Source: Pseudomonas sp. PDM14
GTDB lineage: Bacteria; Pseudomonadota; Gammaproteobacteria; Pseudomonadales; Pseudomonadaceae
Length of the DNA stretch: 64,000 bases
Assembly: GCF_014851905.1 (NCBI RefSeq)
Contig: NZ_JACVAQ010000001.1
Span: forward strand, 868,001 to 932,000
Reading direction: 5' to 3'
Positions 15,423 through 23,881 of this stretch are shown here, in pieces. Position numbers and translations under genes: made by a program. Within the stretch, counting starts at the first letter, position 1. Each line of letters starts with the position of its first letter. The notes beneath the pieces were generated by a model, which was not told the DNA's origin, did no database searches, and worked only from the letters and a program-made list of their open reading frames with translations.

Positions 15423-16352
15423 ATGCAGCACGCCACTTCCGAGCTTGCCCCCGAAACGTCAGACGATGATCTGCAGAGCAACGAGCTGGCGCAGCTAATT
15501 GCCCGATTCGCGCCGGAAGAAGGCATTCACCAGACGGCCATCAGTGCCCTGGCCCTGGCCCGCTGTGAGGCGCCGTCGGCGATGGTGCATGCCCTGTATC
15601 TGCCGGCGCTGTGCATCATTGCCCAGGGGCAGAAGGTGGTGGGGCTGGATGACGAGCGCTACATCTATGACCCGCTGAACTACCTGGTGGCCTCGGTGAC
15701 CCTGCCCGTCACCGGTCAGGTGACCCAGGCCTCGCCCGAGCAGCCATACCTGAGCCTGCGCCTGGACATCGACCCCAACGACATCAGCACGCTGATCGCC
15801 GAAGCCGGGCCCATCGGTGTGCCGGCAGCCGGCAGTGGTCGCGGATTGTATGTGGCGCAGCTGGACGGCACGCTGCAGGACGCGGTGATGCGTCTGATCC
15901 GCCTGCTCGACAACCCGCGTGACATTCCCATGCTGGCACCGCTGATCCAGCGCGAGATTCTCTACCGCCTGCTGTGCAGCCCGCAGGGGCAGATCCTGCG
16001 GGACATCGCCAACGCGGACAGCCAGACCCACCGAGTGACCCGCGCCATCGACTGGCTCAACCGCAACTTCAACGAGCCGCTGCGCATCGAGGACCTGGCC
16101 AAGGTCGCCAACCTCAGCCAGTCGACCCTGCACCATCGCTTCAAGGCGATGACGGCGATGAGCCCGCTGCAGTACCAGAAGCAGCTGCGCCTGCAGGAAG
16201 CACGACGCCTGATGGTCTGTGAGAACCTTGAGGTGGCAGCGGCCGGCTACCGGGTCGGGTATGAAAGCCCGTCGCAGTTCAGCCGCGAGTACAGCCGCCT
16301 GTTCGGCGCCCCCCCCCTGCGCGATCTGGCGCGGTTGCGCAATGCGGGCTGA
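15423..16352 (+). CDS. AraC-family transcriptional regulator
   Basis: This 309-residue regulator has an AraC_N-type sensor domain (about residues 35-190; HALYLPALCIIAQGQKVVGL is typical) and a C-terminal double helix-turn-helix of the AraC type (about residues 205-300; LRIEDLAKVANLSQSTLHHRFKAMT and the VGYESPSQFSREYSRLFG signature). It is the first host-like gene right of the integron, 150 bases after the broken attC. No target gene is obvious next to it. The GC content is that of the chromosome, so it is not part of the array. Confidence 0.92.
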   Translation: MQHATSELAPETSDDDLQSNELAQLIARFAPEEGIHQTAISALALARCEAPSAMVHALYLPALCIIAQGQKVVGLDDERYIYDPLNYLVASVTLPVTGQVTQASPEQPYLSLRLDIDPNDISTLIAEAGPIGVPAAGSGRGLYVAQLDGTLQDAVMRLIRLLDNPRDIPMLAPLIQREILYRLLCSPQGQILRDIANADSQTHRVTRAIDWLNRNFNEPLRIEDLAKVANLSQSTLHHRFKAMTAMSPLQYQKQLRLQEARRLMVCENLEVAAAGYRVGYESPSQFSREYSRLFGAPPLRDLARLRNAG

Positions 16353-16402
16353 CGAGCATCAGACCCGCGGCTGACCTCCCGTAGGGCGCGATTTCAGGCC
16401 AC

Positions 16403-17071
16403 TCAGCGCCCCAGCTTGCGGTAGTCGGGCAGTGCCGGCACGCGCCACAGGTACCAGGCCGCGACCGTACGGTGCGGGCCCCAGCTCTGCGTGGCGGCGA
16501 GCAGCTCGCGCGGGGTCGGTGCGCGGGGCAGCGCCTTGATGAAGCGGTAGCCCTCGCGCACGCCGAAGTCATCCACCGGCAGGATGTCCATGCGCTCCAG
16601 GGTGTAGATCAGCAGCATCTCCACGGTCCAACGGCCGATGCCGCGCAGCGAAACCAGCCGCGCGATCAGCTCGGCGTCGCTCAGTGTCATCGCCTCCTGC
16701 AACGACGGCACCAGGCCGCTCGCCACACCGGCAGCGATGCCGTGGATGGTCTCGATCTTGCGCCCGGAGAAGCCGCAGGCGCGCAGGGTTTCCGGCGCGG
16801 TCAGCAACAGTTGTTCGGCACTCGGGAACGCCGCCTCGGGAAACAGTGCCAGCAGCCGGGCGATCATCGCGTCGCCGGCGCGCACGTGCAGCTGCTGATA
16901 GGCCACCGCGCGTACCAGTGCCTCGTAGGGCTCGCGGGCAGCCTTGGTCTCGTGCAGGCAGGGGCCGACCTGTTCGATCAGCCGCGCCAGGTCAGGGTCG
17001 GCGGCGCTCAGGTGGTAGATGGCTTGCTGATAGGCGTCGGTCATGGCAACGGGCATCGGTTGGGCGGTCAC
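16403..17071 (-). CDS. DNA-3-methyladenine glycosylase II (AlkA-like)
   Basis: The 222-residue protein is a helix-hairpin-helix glycosylase that removes alkylated bases. The HhH-GPD signature LRGIGRWTVEMLLIYTL lies at about residues 143-159 and the catalytic Asp follows in LPVDDFGVREG. It lacks the N-terminal AlkA domain and the Ada regulatory domain, as in the short bacterial forms. An ATG at codon 10 (17044) is an alternative start. It lies on the minus strand, just downstream of the pseudouridine synthase gene. Confidence 0.9.
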   Translation of the reverse strand: MTAQPMPVAMTDAYQQAIYHLSAADPDLARLIEQVGPCLHETKAAREPYEALVRAVAYQQLHVRAGDAMIARLLALFPEAAFPSAEQLLLTAPETLRACGFSGRKIETIHGIAAGVASGLVPSLQEAMTLSDAELIARLVSLRGIGRWTVEMLLIYTLERMDILPVDDFGVREGYRFIKALPRAPTPRELLAATQSWGPHRTVAAWYLWRVPALPDYRKLGR

Positions 17072-17115
17072 TCATTTAGCGGGCAGGCGGGCTCGCGGCA
17101 CTCCGTTTCTGGCTT

Positions 17116-18012
17116 TCAAAGCGTCGGCCAGTCCAGTGTCAGGCCGCTCTCGAAGTGGCGCGGCTCGCCGCTCAGCGGGTCGACGAAGTCCAGCGCTTGG
17201 GCCAGCAGCTTCAGCGGGCGGCTGTAGTCGTCGGCCTCGTCGCGCTCATCGCGCAGGGATGGGTAGAAGGTGTCGTTGCAGATGCCGGCACCCAGCGCCG
17301 CCATGTGCACGCGCAGCTGGTGTTTCTTGCCGGTGACCGGGAACAGCCGGTAGCGCCATAGCGCGCCATTGCGTTCGATGACCTCGATTCGGGTTTCGGT
17401 GTTCGGCTCGCCTGGCCCTTCCTGCATGCGAAAGAACGGCTCACTGGCGACCAGACGTGTGGCGCGCTGTAAGGGAAACTCCAGCTCGGGCAGCGCCGGG
17501 GCAATTGCCTCGTAGCGTTTGTCGATCTGCCGCTCGCGGAACAGCGCCTGGTAGCGCCCACGCGTTTGCGGGTTGGCGGAGAACAGCACCAGGCCGGCGG
17601 TGTGCCGGTCGATGCGGTGCAGCGGCACCAGATGCGGATTGCCCAGGCGCCGGGTCAGACGCGCCTGCAGGGTTTCCTCAACGTACTCGCCGGCCGGCAT
17701 CACCGAGAGGAAGTGCGGCTTGTCTGCCACCACCAGGTCGGCGTCGGCGTGCAGCACCTGCTCCGCGAAGGGGATCGGCGTTTCCACCGCAACCTCGCGG
17801 AAATACTGCACGCGCAAGCCTTCGCGATAGGCATGCGCCGGGCCGATGGCGGCGCCAGCGGCATCCAGCACGCGGCTGCGGGCCATGCGGTCGAGCCAGG
17901 TATCGCGGCTGATCGCCGGGAAGTGCGCGCACAGGCAGTCGAGCACCGTGGCCCAGGGGCCGGCCGGCAGGTGCAGGATGCTCGGGCGAACGTTCGGGGA
18001 CGGGGCTGGCAT
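17116..18012 (-). CDS. RluA-family pseudouridine synthase
   Basis: The 298-residue enzyme isomerises uridine in RNA. The catalytic core HRIDRHTAGLVLF (about residues 132-144) carries the essential Asp, and later motifs (DKRYEAI, GKKHQLRVHMAALG) fit the RluA group. An N-terminal S4-like region may be present (residues 20-70). The exact RNA target cannot be told; this branch is often listed as a 23S or tRNA enzyme. It is oriented like the glycosylase gene with a 44-base gap and may share its transcript. Confidence 0.92.
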   Translation of the reverse strand: MPAPSPNVRPSILHLPAGPWATVLDCLCAHFPAISRDTWLDRMARSRVLDAAGAAIGPAHAYREGLRVQYFREVAVETPIPFAEQVLHADADLVVADKPHFLSVMPAGEYVEETLQARLTRRLGNPHLVPLHRIDRHTAGLVLFSANPQTRGRYQALFRERQIDKRYEAIAPALPELEFPLQRATRLVASEPFFRMQEGPGEPNTETRIEVIERNGALWRYRLFPVTGKKHQLRVHMAALGAGICNDTFYPSLRDERDEADDYSRPLKLLAQALDFVDPLSGEPRHFESGLTLDWPTL

Positions 18013-18163
18013 GGGTGGCTCGGGTCGAATGGCGCGGGCGGGTATTAGGCCGCAGCGGTCGGCGTGCCGTCAAAGCGCGCTGGCCGATCCGCGCTAGGCT
18101 TGCCGCTACCGGCGAATCAGTGCAGCGGTCGAGCTCGCCTTTCCACGGCATGGAGCGCAGCTC

Positions 18164-18721
18164 ATGGATTTTCTCGATTTCCTTCACGACTCGGCAGGCG
18201 GCTTCCTCGGCAGTGCGCTGGCCACTGCGCTGATCGGCGCCATCGTCAGTGCGCTGTTCCTGCGCCGCAACCGGCGCATCGAATCGGAGATCACCGCCTA
18301 CTTCGACGAGCGCCTGCGCGTGTTCGAGTCGACTCGCCTCTGGAAGCAGCAGGCCCTGGCGCAACTGTTCGGCCCGGCGCACATGCAGCTCGAGCGCACC
18401 CGCCGCGCCTTTCATCGCTGGAAGGCGCGCAACCTCTACCTGGAGGCCAAGGTGGTGCGCGAAGGCAACCAGACCATTCGCGACCTGCTGCTCAACCAGG
18501 GCCACCTGATTCCGCCCGCACTGATGGACGCCGCCGGCCTGCTGGTAGAGCATTACGATGCCTGGCTGGAAGAGTTCGACCGGGTGCGCGGCGACAGCGA
18601 ACAGGCCAGCGACACGGAGTTCGTCTTCGCCGGTGCACGCGGCTTTCCCTTTCCGGTCGCGGCAGAACAACAATTCCAGAACGAATTTCGCCGCCTGCAG
18701 CAGGAGCTGTACGGTGTCTGA
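18164..18721 (+). CDS. Conserved hypothetical protein with one membrane helix
   Basis: The 185-residue protein has one N-terminal helix (about residues 12-33, ending in basic RRNRR, so the bulk should be cytoplasmic) and then a helical domain (YFDERLRVFESTRLWKQQALAQLFGPAHMQLERTRRAFHRW). No family recognised. It ends 12 bases before the racemase gene, suggesting one transcript. The region resembles small membrane proteins of unknown function in many proteobacteria. Confidence 0.75.
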   Translation: MDFLDFLHDSAGGFLGSALATALIGAIVSALFLRRNRRIESEITAYFDERLRVFESTRLWKQQALAQLFGPAHMQLERTRRAFHRWKARNLYLEAKVVREGNQTIRDLLLNQGHLIPPALMDAAGLLVEHYDAWLEEFDRVRGDSEQASDTEFVFAGARGFPFPVAAEQQFQNEFRRLQQELYGV

Positions 18722-18733
18722 ACGGAGAATCAC

Positions 18734-19441
18734 GTGAAAACCATCGGCCTGATCGGCGGCATGAGCTGGGAGTCGACCATTCCCTACTACCGGCACCTCA
18801 ATGAGGTGGTGAAGGCACGCCTGGGCGGGCTGCATTCGGCGAAGGTGGTGCTGTTCAGCGTGGACTTCCACGAGATCGAATGCCTGCAGCAGGCCGGCGC
18901 CTGGGACTCCGCCGGGGTCGAGCTGGCCAAAGCCGCCGTGGCTCTGGAGCGGGCCGGCGCGGATTGCCTGGTGCTGTGCACGAACACCATGCACAAGGTG
19001 GCACCAGCCATCGAGGCAGCGGTGCAGATTCCCCTGCTGCACATCGCCGACCCAACGGCGCAGGCGATCAAGGCCGCGGGGCTGCAGCGCGTCGCCCTGC
19101 TCGGCACGCGCTTCACCATGGAGCAGGCGTTCTACCGCGAGCGCCTGGAGCAGCGCCACGGCATCGAGGTGCTGACCCCGGACGAGAGACAACGCGCCGA
19201 CGTGCACCGGATCATCTACGAAGAGTTGTGTCTGGGTCAGGTGCTCGACGGTTCGCGAGCGGTCTACCGCGAGATCATCGCCAGCCTGGTGGCGCGCGGT
19301 GCGCAGGCGGTGATCCTCGGCTGCACCGAGATCGGCCTGCTGGTGGGCGACGAGGATGCCAGCGTGCCGCTGTTCGACACCACCTACCTGCACGCGCTGA
19401 GCGCGGCGCAGTGGGCGCTGGGCGAGTCCGAAGCCTCGTAG
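18734..19441 (+). CDS. Aspartate/glutamate racemase family protein (YgeA-like)
   Basis: The 235-residue protein fits the Asp/Glu racemase family: GLIGGMSWESTIPYYRHLN at the N-terminus, the first catalytic Cys in LVLCTNTMHKV (about residue 84), and the second in ILGCTEIGLL (about residue 197). Both cysteines are present, so racemisation of an amino acid is likely; the substrate is not predictable, and YgeA-like enzymes can be broad. The start has GGAGA upstream. Confidence 0.92.
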   Translation: MKTIGLIGGMSWESTIPYYRHLNEVVKARLGGLHSAKVVLFSVDFHEIECLQQAGAWDSAGVELAKAAVALERAGADCLVLCTNTMHKVAPAIEAAVQIPLLHIADPTAQAIKAAGLQRVALLGTRFTMEQAFYRERLEQRHGIEVLTPDERQRADVHRIIYEELCLGQVLDGSRAVYREIIASLVARGAQAVILGCTEIGLLVGDEDASVPLFDTTYLHALSAAQWALGESEAS

Positions 19442-19493
19442 CCGACCTGGTGCAACGCAGCGCTGGCAACGTCGCCAGGCGTTCAGCGACCGG

Positions 19494-21071
19494 CTAGCCG
19501 ATCAACTGATCGACCTTGGCGTCATACAGCAGCACGCGGTTGCGCCCGGCCGCCTTGGCCGCGTAGAGCGCCTTGTCCGCACCCTGCACCAGCGCTTCCG
19601 GCCCGGCACACTCGCTCGGGTCGCACACGCGCACCCCGGCGCTGAGGCTGACCCGCTGCCAGGGGCAACCGCTGTGGGGAATGTTCAGCGCCTCCACCGC
19701 CGCGCGCACCTGCTCGGCCACTTGCAGCGCGCCGGCGATGTCGGTTTCCGGCAGCAACAGGCAGAACTCCTCGCCGCCATAACGCGCAGCCAGATCGGCC
19801 GAGCGCTGCTGGCCATCGCGAATCACCCGCGCCACCTCGCGCAGGCACTGGTCACCGGCGGAATGGCCGTAGATGTCGTTGTACTGCTTGAAGTAGTCGA
19901 CATCGAAGAGGATCAACGCCAATGGCCGCTGGTAGCGCACCGAGCGGCCGAACTCGTCTTCCAGGGCGCGCATGAAGCGCCGGCGGTTGGCCAGGTGGGT
20001 CAGCTCGTCTTCCAGCGCCTGTTTTTCCAGGCGCTGGTTGAAGGCCCGCAGGGCGTCGCGCGTGGCGATCAGCTCGAACTCGGTACGCTGGCCGCGCTTG
20101 ATCAGGCGGATCAGGTAGAAGCCGAACAGGCCGAGCAGCAGCGCCAGCATGGACACCACCAGCAACTGCACGGCGGTGTCCTTGCGCCAGTCGGCGAGGA
20201 TGTCGTCCTTGGCCAGTGCGGCAATCACCACCAGCGGGTAGTGCTGCACCTGGCGGTAGCTGTACAGGCGCTGCACGCCGTCGACGATCGACGGCAGCAT
20301 CATGGTGCCGGTCGGGCTGCGCGGCAGCAGTTGGCCGAAGATCACCCCGCGGTTCAGGCTGGCGCCGATCAGGCGTTCGTCGAACGGGCTGTGCACCAGC
20401 ACCTGGCCGGAGTTGAGCACCAGGTTGATGGTGCCGTTGCGGCGAATGTTGAAGCTGGAATAGAACTGGCGGAAGTAGTCGATCGACAGGGTCGCCAGGG
20501 CCACCCCGGTGAAGTTGCCCTGGGCATCCTCCAGGCGCCGCGACACCGGGATGATCCACTCGTTGGTGCTGCGGCTGCGCACCGGCAGGCCGATGTGCGG
20601 GCCGTGGTCGTCAGGATGGGTGCGGTGGTAGATGAAGTACTCGCGGTCGGCGTTGTTGGCGCCCGCCGGGATCGAGTCGAACGAGGTCACCATCCATTCG
20701 CCATCGGCGTCGTAGGCGAACAAGCCATGCAGCTCGGACTGCTCGTACACGTGAGTCTTCATCAGACCCTGCAACCGCCTCAGCTGAACCGGGCCACGGC
20801 CCTCGACCTGCAAGCGCTCGACCATGTCGATCAGCACCGTATCCGCCTTCTTCAGGCTGTCGGACGCCTGGCGCGCCAGTGCCGAGGCCAGGTTGGTGGT
20901 TTCCACCTCGGCATCGCGCAGTTGCACGCTGCGTGCCTTCCACATCAGCCAGCCATCGGTGGCGACCAGCGAGACGCACACCAGGACCACGAATGCACGG
21001 GCCAGCGGCAATACCGTGGGTTTGAGCAGCCAGCGGCGCCACGCGGGCACCTGGGTCCTGTTTTCGGTCAT
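19494..21071 (-). CDS. Membrane-bound diguanylate cyclase (dCache-GGDEF)
   Basis: The 525-residue protein has two membrane helices (about residues 24-44 and 300-325) framing a periplasmic double-Cache sensor domain, then a GGDEF domain (about residues 355-515). The active motif GGEEF is intact, and an RSAD inhibitory site stands five residues in front of it, so it should make cyclic di-GMP and be limited by the product. The ligand is unknown. It is monocistronic on the minus strand. Confidence 0.95.
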   Translation of the reverse strand: MTENRTQVPAWRRWLLKPTVLPLARAFVVLVCVSLVATDGWLMWKARSVQLRDAEVETTNLASALARQASDSLKKADTVLIDMVERLQVEGRGPVQLRRLQGLMKTHVYEQSELHGLFAYDADGEWMVTSFDSIPAGANNADREYFIYHRTHPDDHGPHIGLPVRSRSTNEWIIPVSRRLEDAQGNFTGVALATLSIDYFRQFYSSFNIRRNGTINLVLNSGQVLVHSPFDERLIGASLNRGVIFGQLLPRSPTGTMMLPSIVDGVQRLYSYRQVQHYPLVVIAALAKDDILADWRKDTAVQLLVVSMLALLLGLFGFYLIRLIKRGQRTEFELIATRDALRAFNQRLEKQALEDELTHLANRRRFMRALEDEFGRSVRYQRPLALILFDVDYFKQYNDIYGHSAGDQCLREVARVIRDGQQRSADLAARYGGEEFCLLLPETDIAGALQVAEQVRAAVEALNIPHSGCPWQRVSLSAGVRVCDPSECAGPEALVQGADKALYAAKAAGRNRVLLYDAKVDQLIG

Positions 21072-21287
21072 GGGCTACTGCAGCCTGCGCCTCGTCCTGA
21101 TAAGCCTGAATGATAGAGAAGTATCCGTCGGGCTCAATGGTTCCTTGGGCCAGTCCGGCCTTTTGCGACGGTAGCAGAGATGCGCGCGGTCACGCACAAA
21201 AGGACGAACGATTGCCGGCCCTGCGTTGACAAAGTCTTCACACCCCGGCGGACAGAGTGCCCGCTCCCCACGCGAGAGGACCTCACC

Positions 21288-21800
21288 GTGAAACCGATCA
21301 CCGCCCTCACATCCGCCCTGTCCCTGGCCCTGCTGTGCGCGGCGCCACCCCTACTGGCAGCCGAGAAGAAGGTCTTCGGCTGGGTCGAGGAAGGCCTGAT
21401 CCAGCCGGACAACATCGCGGTGAAGATGAAACTGGATACCGGTGCGCGCACCTCGTCGCTGCATGCCGAAGACATCGAGCGCTTCGACAAGGACGGCGAC
21501 AAGTGGGTGCGCTTCAAGGTCGAGCTCAAGGACAGCGACTCCGGCAAGCGCGTCAGCAGCACCTTCGAGCGCAAGGTCGAGCGCTCGGTGAAGGTACGCG
21601 GCGCCGGTGGCGCGGATCGCCGGCCGGTGGTGGAGATGCAGATCTGCATCGGCAACCGCCTCTATAAGGAAGAGTTCACCCTCAACGACCGCGACAAGAT
21701 GATCTACCCGGTGCTGATCGGCCGGCGCACCCTGGAAAACCTAGGCCCGGTCGACGTCTCGCGCACCTTCACGCAAAAGCCCAGCTGCAAGAAGAGCTGA
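21288..21800 (+). CDS. Retropepsin-like (RimK-associated) protease with signal peptide
   Basis: I place the start at GTG 21288, behind GAGAGGA, giving 170 residues with a clean signal peptide (MKPITALTSALSLALLCAAP...LA). The mature part is the 'ATP-dependent zinc protease' domain (PF05618), in fact a retropepsin-like aspartic protease: KLDTGARTSSLHAE contains the D-T/S-G catalytic triad, and YPVLIGRRTLE is the second hallmark. Periplasmic or outer-membrane location is likely. Pseudomonads encode several paralogues. A longer frame upstream has no support. Confidence 0.9.
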   Translation: MKPITALTSALSLALLCAAPPLLAAEKKVFGWVEEGLIQPDNIAVKMKLDTGARTSSLHAEDIERFDKDGDKWVRFKVELKDSDSGKRVSSTFERKVERSVKVRGAGGADRRPVVEMQICIGNRLYKEEFTLNDRDKMIYPVLIGRRTLENLGPVDVSRTFTQKPSCKKS

Positions 21801-21904
21801 GCCGGCGTGTTCTGCGGCATGCTGAATGGCATCTTCTGCCGGGACGCCAACGCCGCAGATGCATACACTAGCGGGCATTCCTTCTTCTCCGACACGAGGC
21901 GAAC

Positions 21905-23158
21905 ATGTCCGACGCTGCATCCTCCACCGCGATCATCATCGGCGCCGGCCATGCCGGCGGCGAACTGGCCACCAGCCTGCGCAACGAAGGCTGGAGCGGG
22001 CGCATCCTGCTGATCGGCGACGAGGTGCACCTGCCCTACCACCGCCCACCGCTGTCCAAGGCCTACCTGGCCGGCACCACCGCCGCTGGCGCCATGCTGA
22101 TCAAACCGCAGGCCGCCTATGACCGCGCCGAGGTAGAAATCCTCAGCGGCGTGCACGTCACCAGCATCGACCGTAGCCGGCGCAGCGTGCAGCTGGCCGA
22201 TGGTCGCGAACTGGAATACGCCAAGCTGGTGATCGCTACCGGCGGGCGCCCGCGCCCACTGGACGTACCGCAGGCCAGCGCAGCCGCGGGCTGCGACAAC
22301 TTCCACTACATGCGCACCCTCGACCACGGCGAACGCATCCGCGCGCAGTTCGCCGCCGGGCGCAAGCTGGTGGTGGTCGGTGGCGGCTACATCGGCCTGG
22401 AAGTCGCCGCCGCGGCGATCCAGCAGGGCATGCAGGTCACCGTGCTGGAAGCGCTGCCGCGCGTGCTGCAACGGGTGACCGCCGCCGAGCTGTCGGCCTA
22501 CTACGAACGCAAGCACCGCGAAGCCGGCGTGGAGATCCGCACCGGCGTGCAGGTGGCCGATCTCGAGGTGGATGCAGCGAACAACACCGTTACCGCCGTA
22601 CTGTGCAACGACGGCACGCGGGTACCGGCGGACCTGGTGGTGGTCGGCATCGGCCTGATCCCCAATACCGAGCTGGCCGCAGCCGCCGGGCTGGAAGTGG
22701 ACAACGGCATCCTGGTCAACGAATACGCGCAGACGTCCGACCCGGACATCTACGCTGCCGGTGACTGCACCAACCACCCCAACGCGCTGCTCGGCTATCG
22801 CCTGCGCCTGGAGTCCGTACCCAACGCCCTGGAGCAGGCGCGCGCGGCGGCCGCGGCGATCAACGGCAACCTCAAGGCCTACGCCTCGGTGCCGTGGTTC
22901 TGGTCCGACCAGTACGAGCTGAAGCTGAAGATGGTCGGCCTGTCCCAGGGCTACGAACAGCTGGTGCTGCGCGGCGAACCGCAAAGCGACAGTTTCTCGG
23001 CCTTCTACCTGAAGGACGGAAAGGTGCTGGCCGCCGATACCGTCAATCGCCCGCAGGACTTCGTCGCCGCCAAGCGCCTGATCGGCGAAAGCCTGCCGGT
23101 CACTGCCGAGCAACTGGCCGATGACAGCAAGCCCCTGAAAGAACTATTGCCGGCCTGA
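21905..23158 (+). CDS. FAD-dependent ferredoxin/rubredoxin-type reductase
   Basis: The 417-residue flavoprotein has an N-terminal FAD Rossmann motif (IIIGAGHAGGELATSL), an NADH-binding motif (LVVVGGGYIGLEVAA, about residues 155-170), the DIYAAGDCTNH FAD motif (about residue 280) and a C-terminal reductase dimer domain. It matches the ferredoxin-NAD reductase components of aromatic or fatty-acid oxygenase systems (rubredoxin/putidaredoxin reductase type). No ferredoxin or oxygenase gene is adjacent, so its partner is unknown. Confidence 0.92.
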   Translation: MSDAASSTAIIIGAGHAGGELATSLRNEGWSGRILLIGDEVHLPYHRPPLSKAYLAGTTAAGAMLIKPQAAYDRAEVEILSGVHVTSIDRSRRSVQLADGRELEYAKLVIATGGRPRPLDVPQASAAAGCDNFHYMRTLDHGERIRAQFAAGRKLVVVGGGYIGLEVAAAAIQQGMQVTVLEALPRVLQRVTAAELSAYYERKHREAGVEIRTGVQVADLEVDAANNTVTAVLCNDGTRVPADLVVVGIGLIPNTELAAAAGLEVDNGILVNEYAQTSDPDIYAAGDCTNHPNALLGYRLRLESVPNALEQARAAAAAINGNLKAYASVPWFWSDQYELKLKMVGLSQGYEQLVLRGEPQSDSFSAFYLKDGKVLAADTVNRPQDFVAAKRLIGESLPVTAEQLADDSKPLKELLPA

Positions 23159-23166
23159 TTATTCGG

Positions 23167-23200
23167 ATAAACGACCTCGGGGAATTTCCCCGGGGTTTAT
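23167..23200 (+). terminator. Probable terminator after the FAD reductase gene
   Basis: An imperfect hairpin (ATAAAC...CGGGGAA / TTTCCCCG...GTTTAT) follows the stop codon, though the T run is weak. The 380 bases from here to 23582 hold no gene I can support; they contain a TATAAT at 23510-23515 that suits a promoter for the next small gene. Confidence 0.55.
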
Positions 23201-23582
23201 CCAGGCAACGTTGTGTTGAAGTTGTTACCGGCGGAATACTTCTAGAAGTAGCCAATCGCCCGCCGCATTTGCCCACCCGACATCAGCGCATTAGTCACCA
23301 ATAAATAGCGCGACCCGCAATCCGGTACAAAAGTACCAATTCCTACACTTCCCACTTCGCGCCGCGCCTGGCCTGTAGCCCTTGTGCTGCGCCAGGAAGT
23401 CTGTCGCTGCAGACAACTTTTTCTTGAACTCGCCGCGTCTTCGACACGTCATAAGTTGTGCGGGCAAAAACATTTCAAACGATGTCGTACACGCAATTCG
23501 ACCTGGCTATATAATCGCGACACTTTTGCCGGCGCTTGCTTCAGGTCATTGCAAAAGTCCATTTTCGATAACAGGTACTCAC

Positions 23583-23777
23583 GTGACAAAAGACGAACTG
23601 CGCGCAGAATTGGAGCGCCAGGCACAACGTTACAAGGATGTATACGGCGGGGAAGTCGTTACCTACGCCGCTCAACCGGACCCTGAGCGCAAGCCTTGGC
23701 GCAAAAGACCCAGCCTCCTCGACCAAGCTTTCCAGCACGAGCTGGAGAAGATCGAACAGGCCCGACAGGCCGATTGA
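23583..23777 (+). CDS. Small conserved protein, unknown
   Basis: A 64-residue, charged, mostly helical protein (begins MTKDELRAELERQAQRYKDV) starts at GTG 23583; the longer open frame upstream is AT-rich and non-coding in look. It has no signal peptide or cysteine. It stands about 100 bases before the phosphate transporter gene in the same direction, behind a TATAAT promoter candidate. I cannot name a function. Confidence 0.7.
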   Translation: MTKDELRAELERQAQRYKDVYGGEVVTYAAQPDPERKPWRKRPSLLDQAFQHELEKIEQARQAD

Positions 23778-23881
23778 AGGCGTTTCGCCGACGGCCGACC
23801 GGGTGCTCGGTGAAGGCAATGCTAGGGTTGGTGTTATCTGGCATAATCGCCGCCCCTTCATGAGCTGGTCATTAAACCTTC

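Noticed and set aside
15206..15469. 87-codon frame after cassette 13
   Set aside because: It is translated attC plus the leader of the AraC gene and has no ribosome site.
17678..19393. 571-codon open frame on the minus strand across three genes
   Set aside because: It runs antisense over the hypothetical and racemase genes and ends in another phase of the pseudouridine synthase gene.
23382..23582. 5' extension of the small gene before pit
   Set aside because: The extension is AT-rich, contains the TATAAT promoter candidate and has a non-coding look; the GTG at 23583 is preferred.
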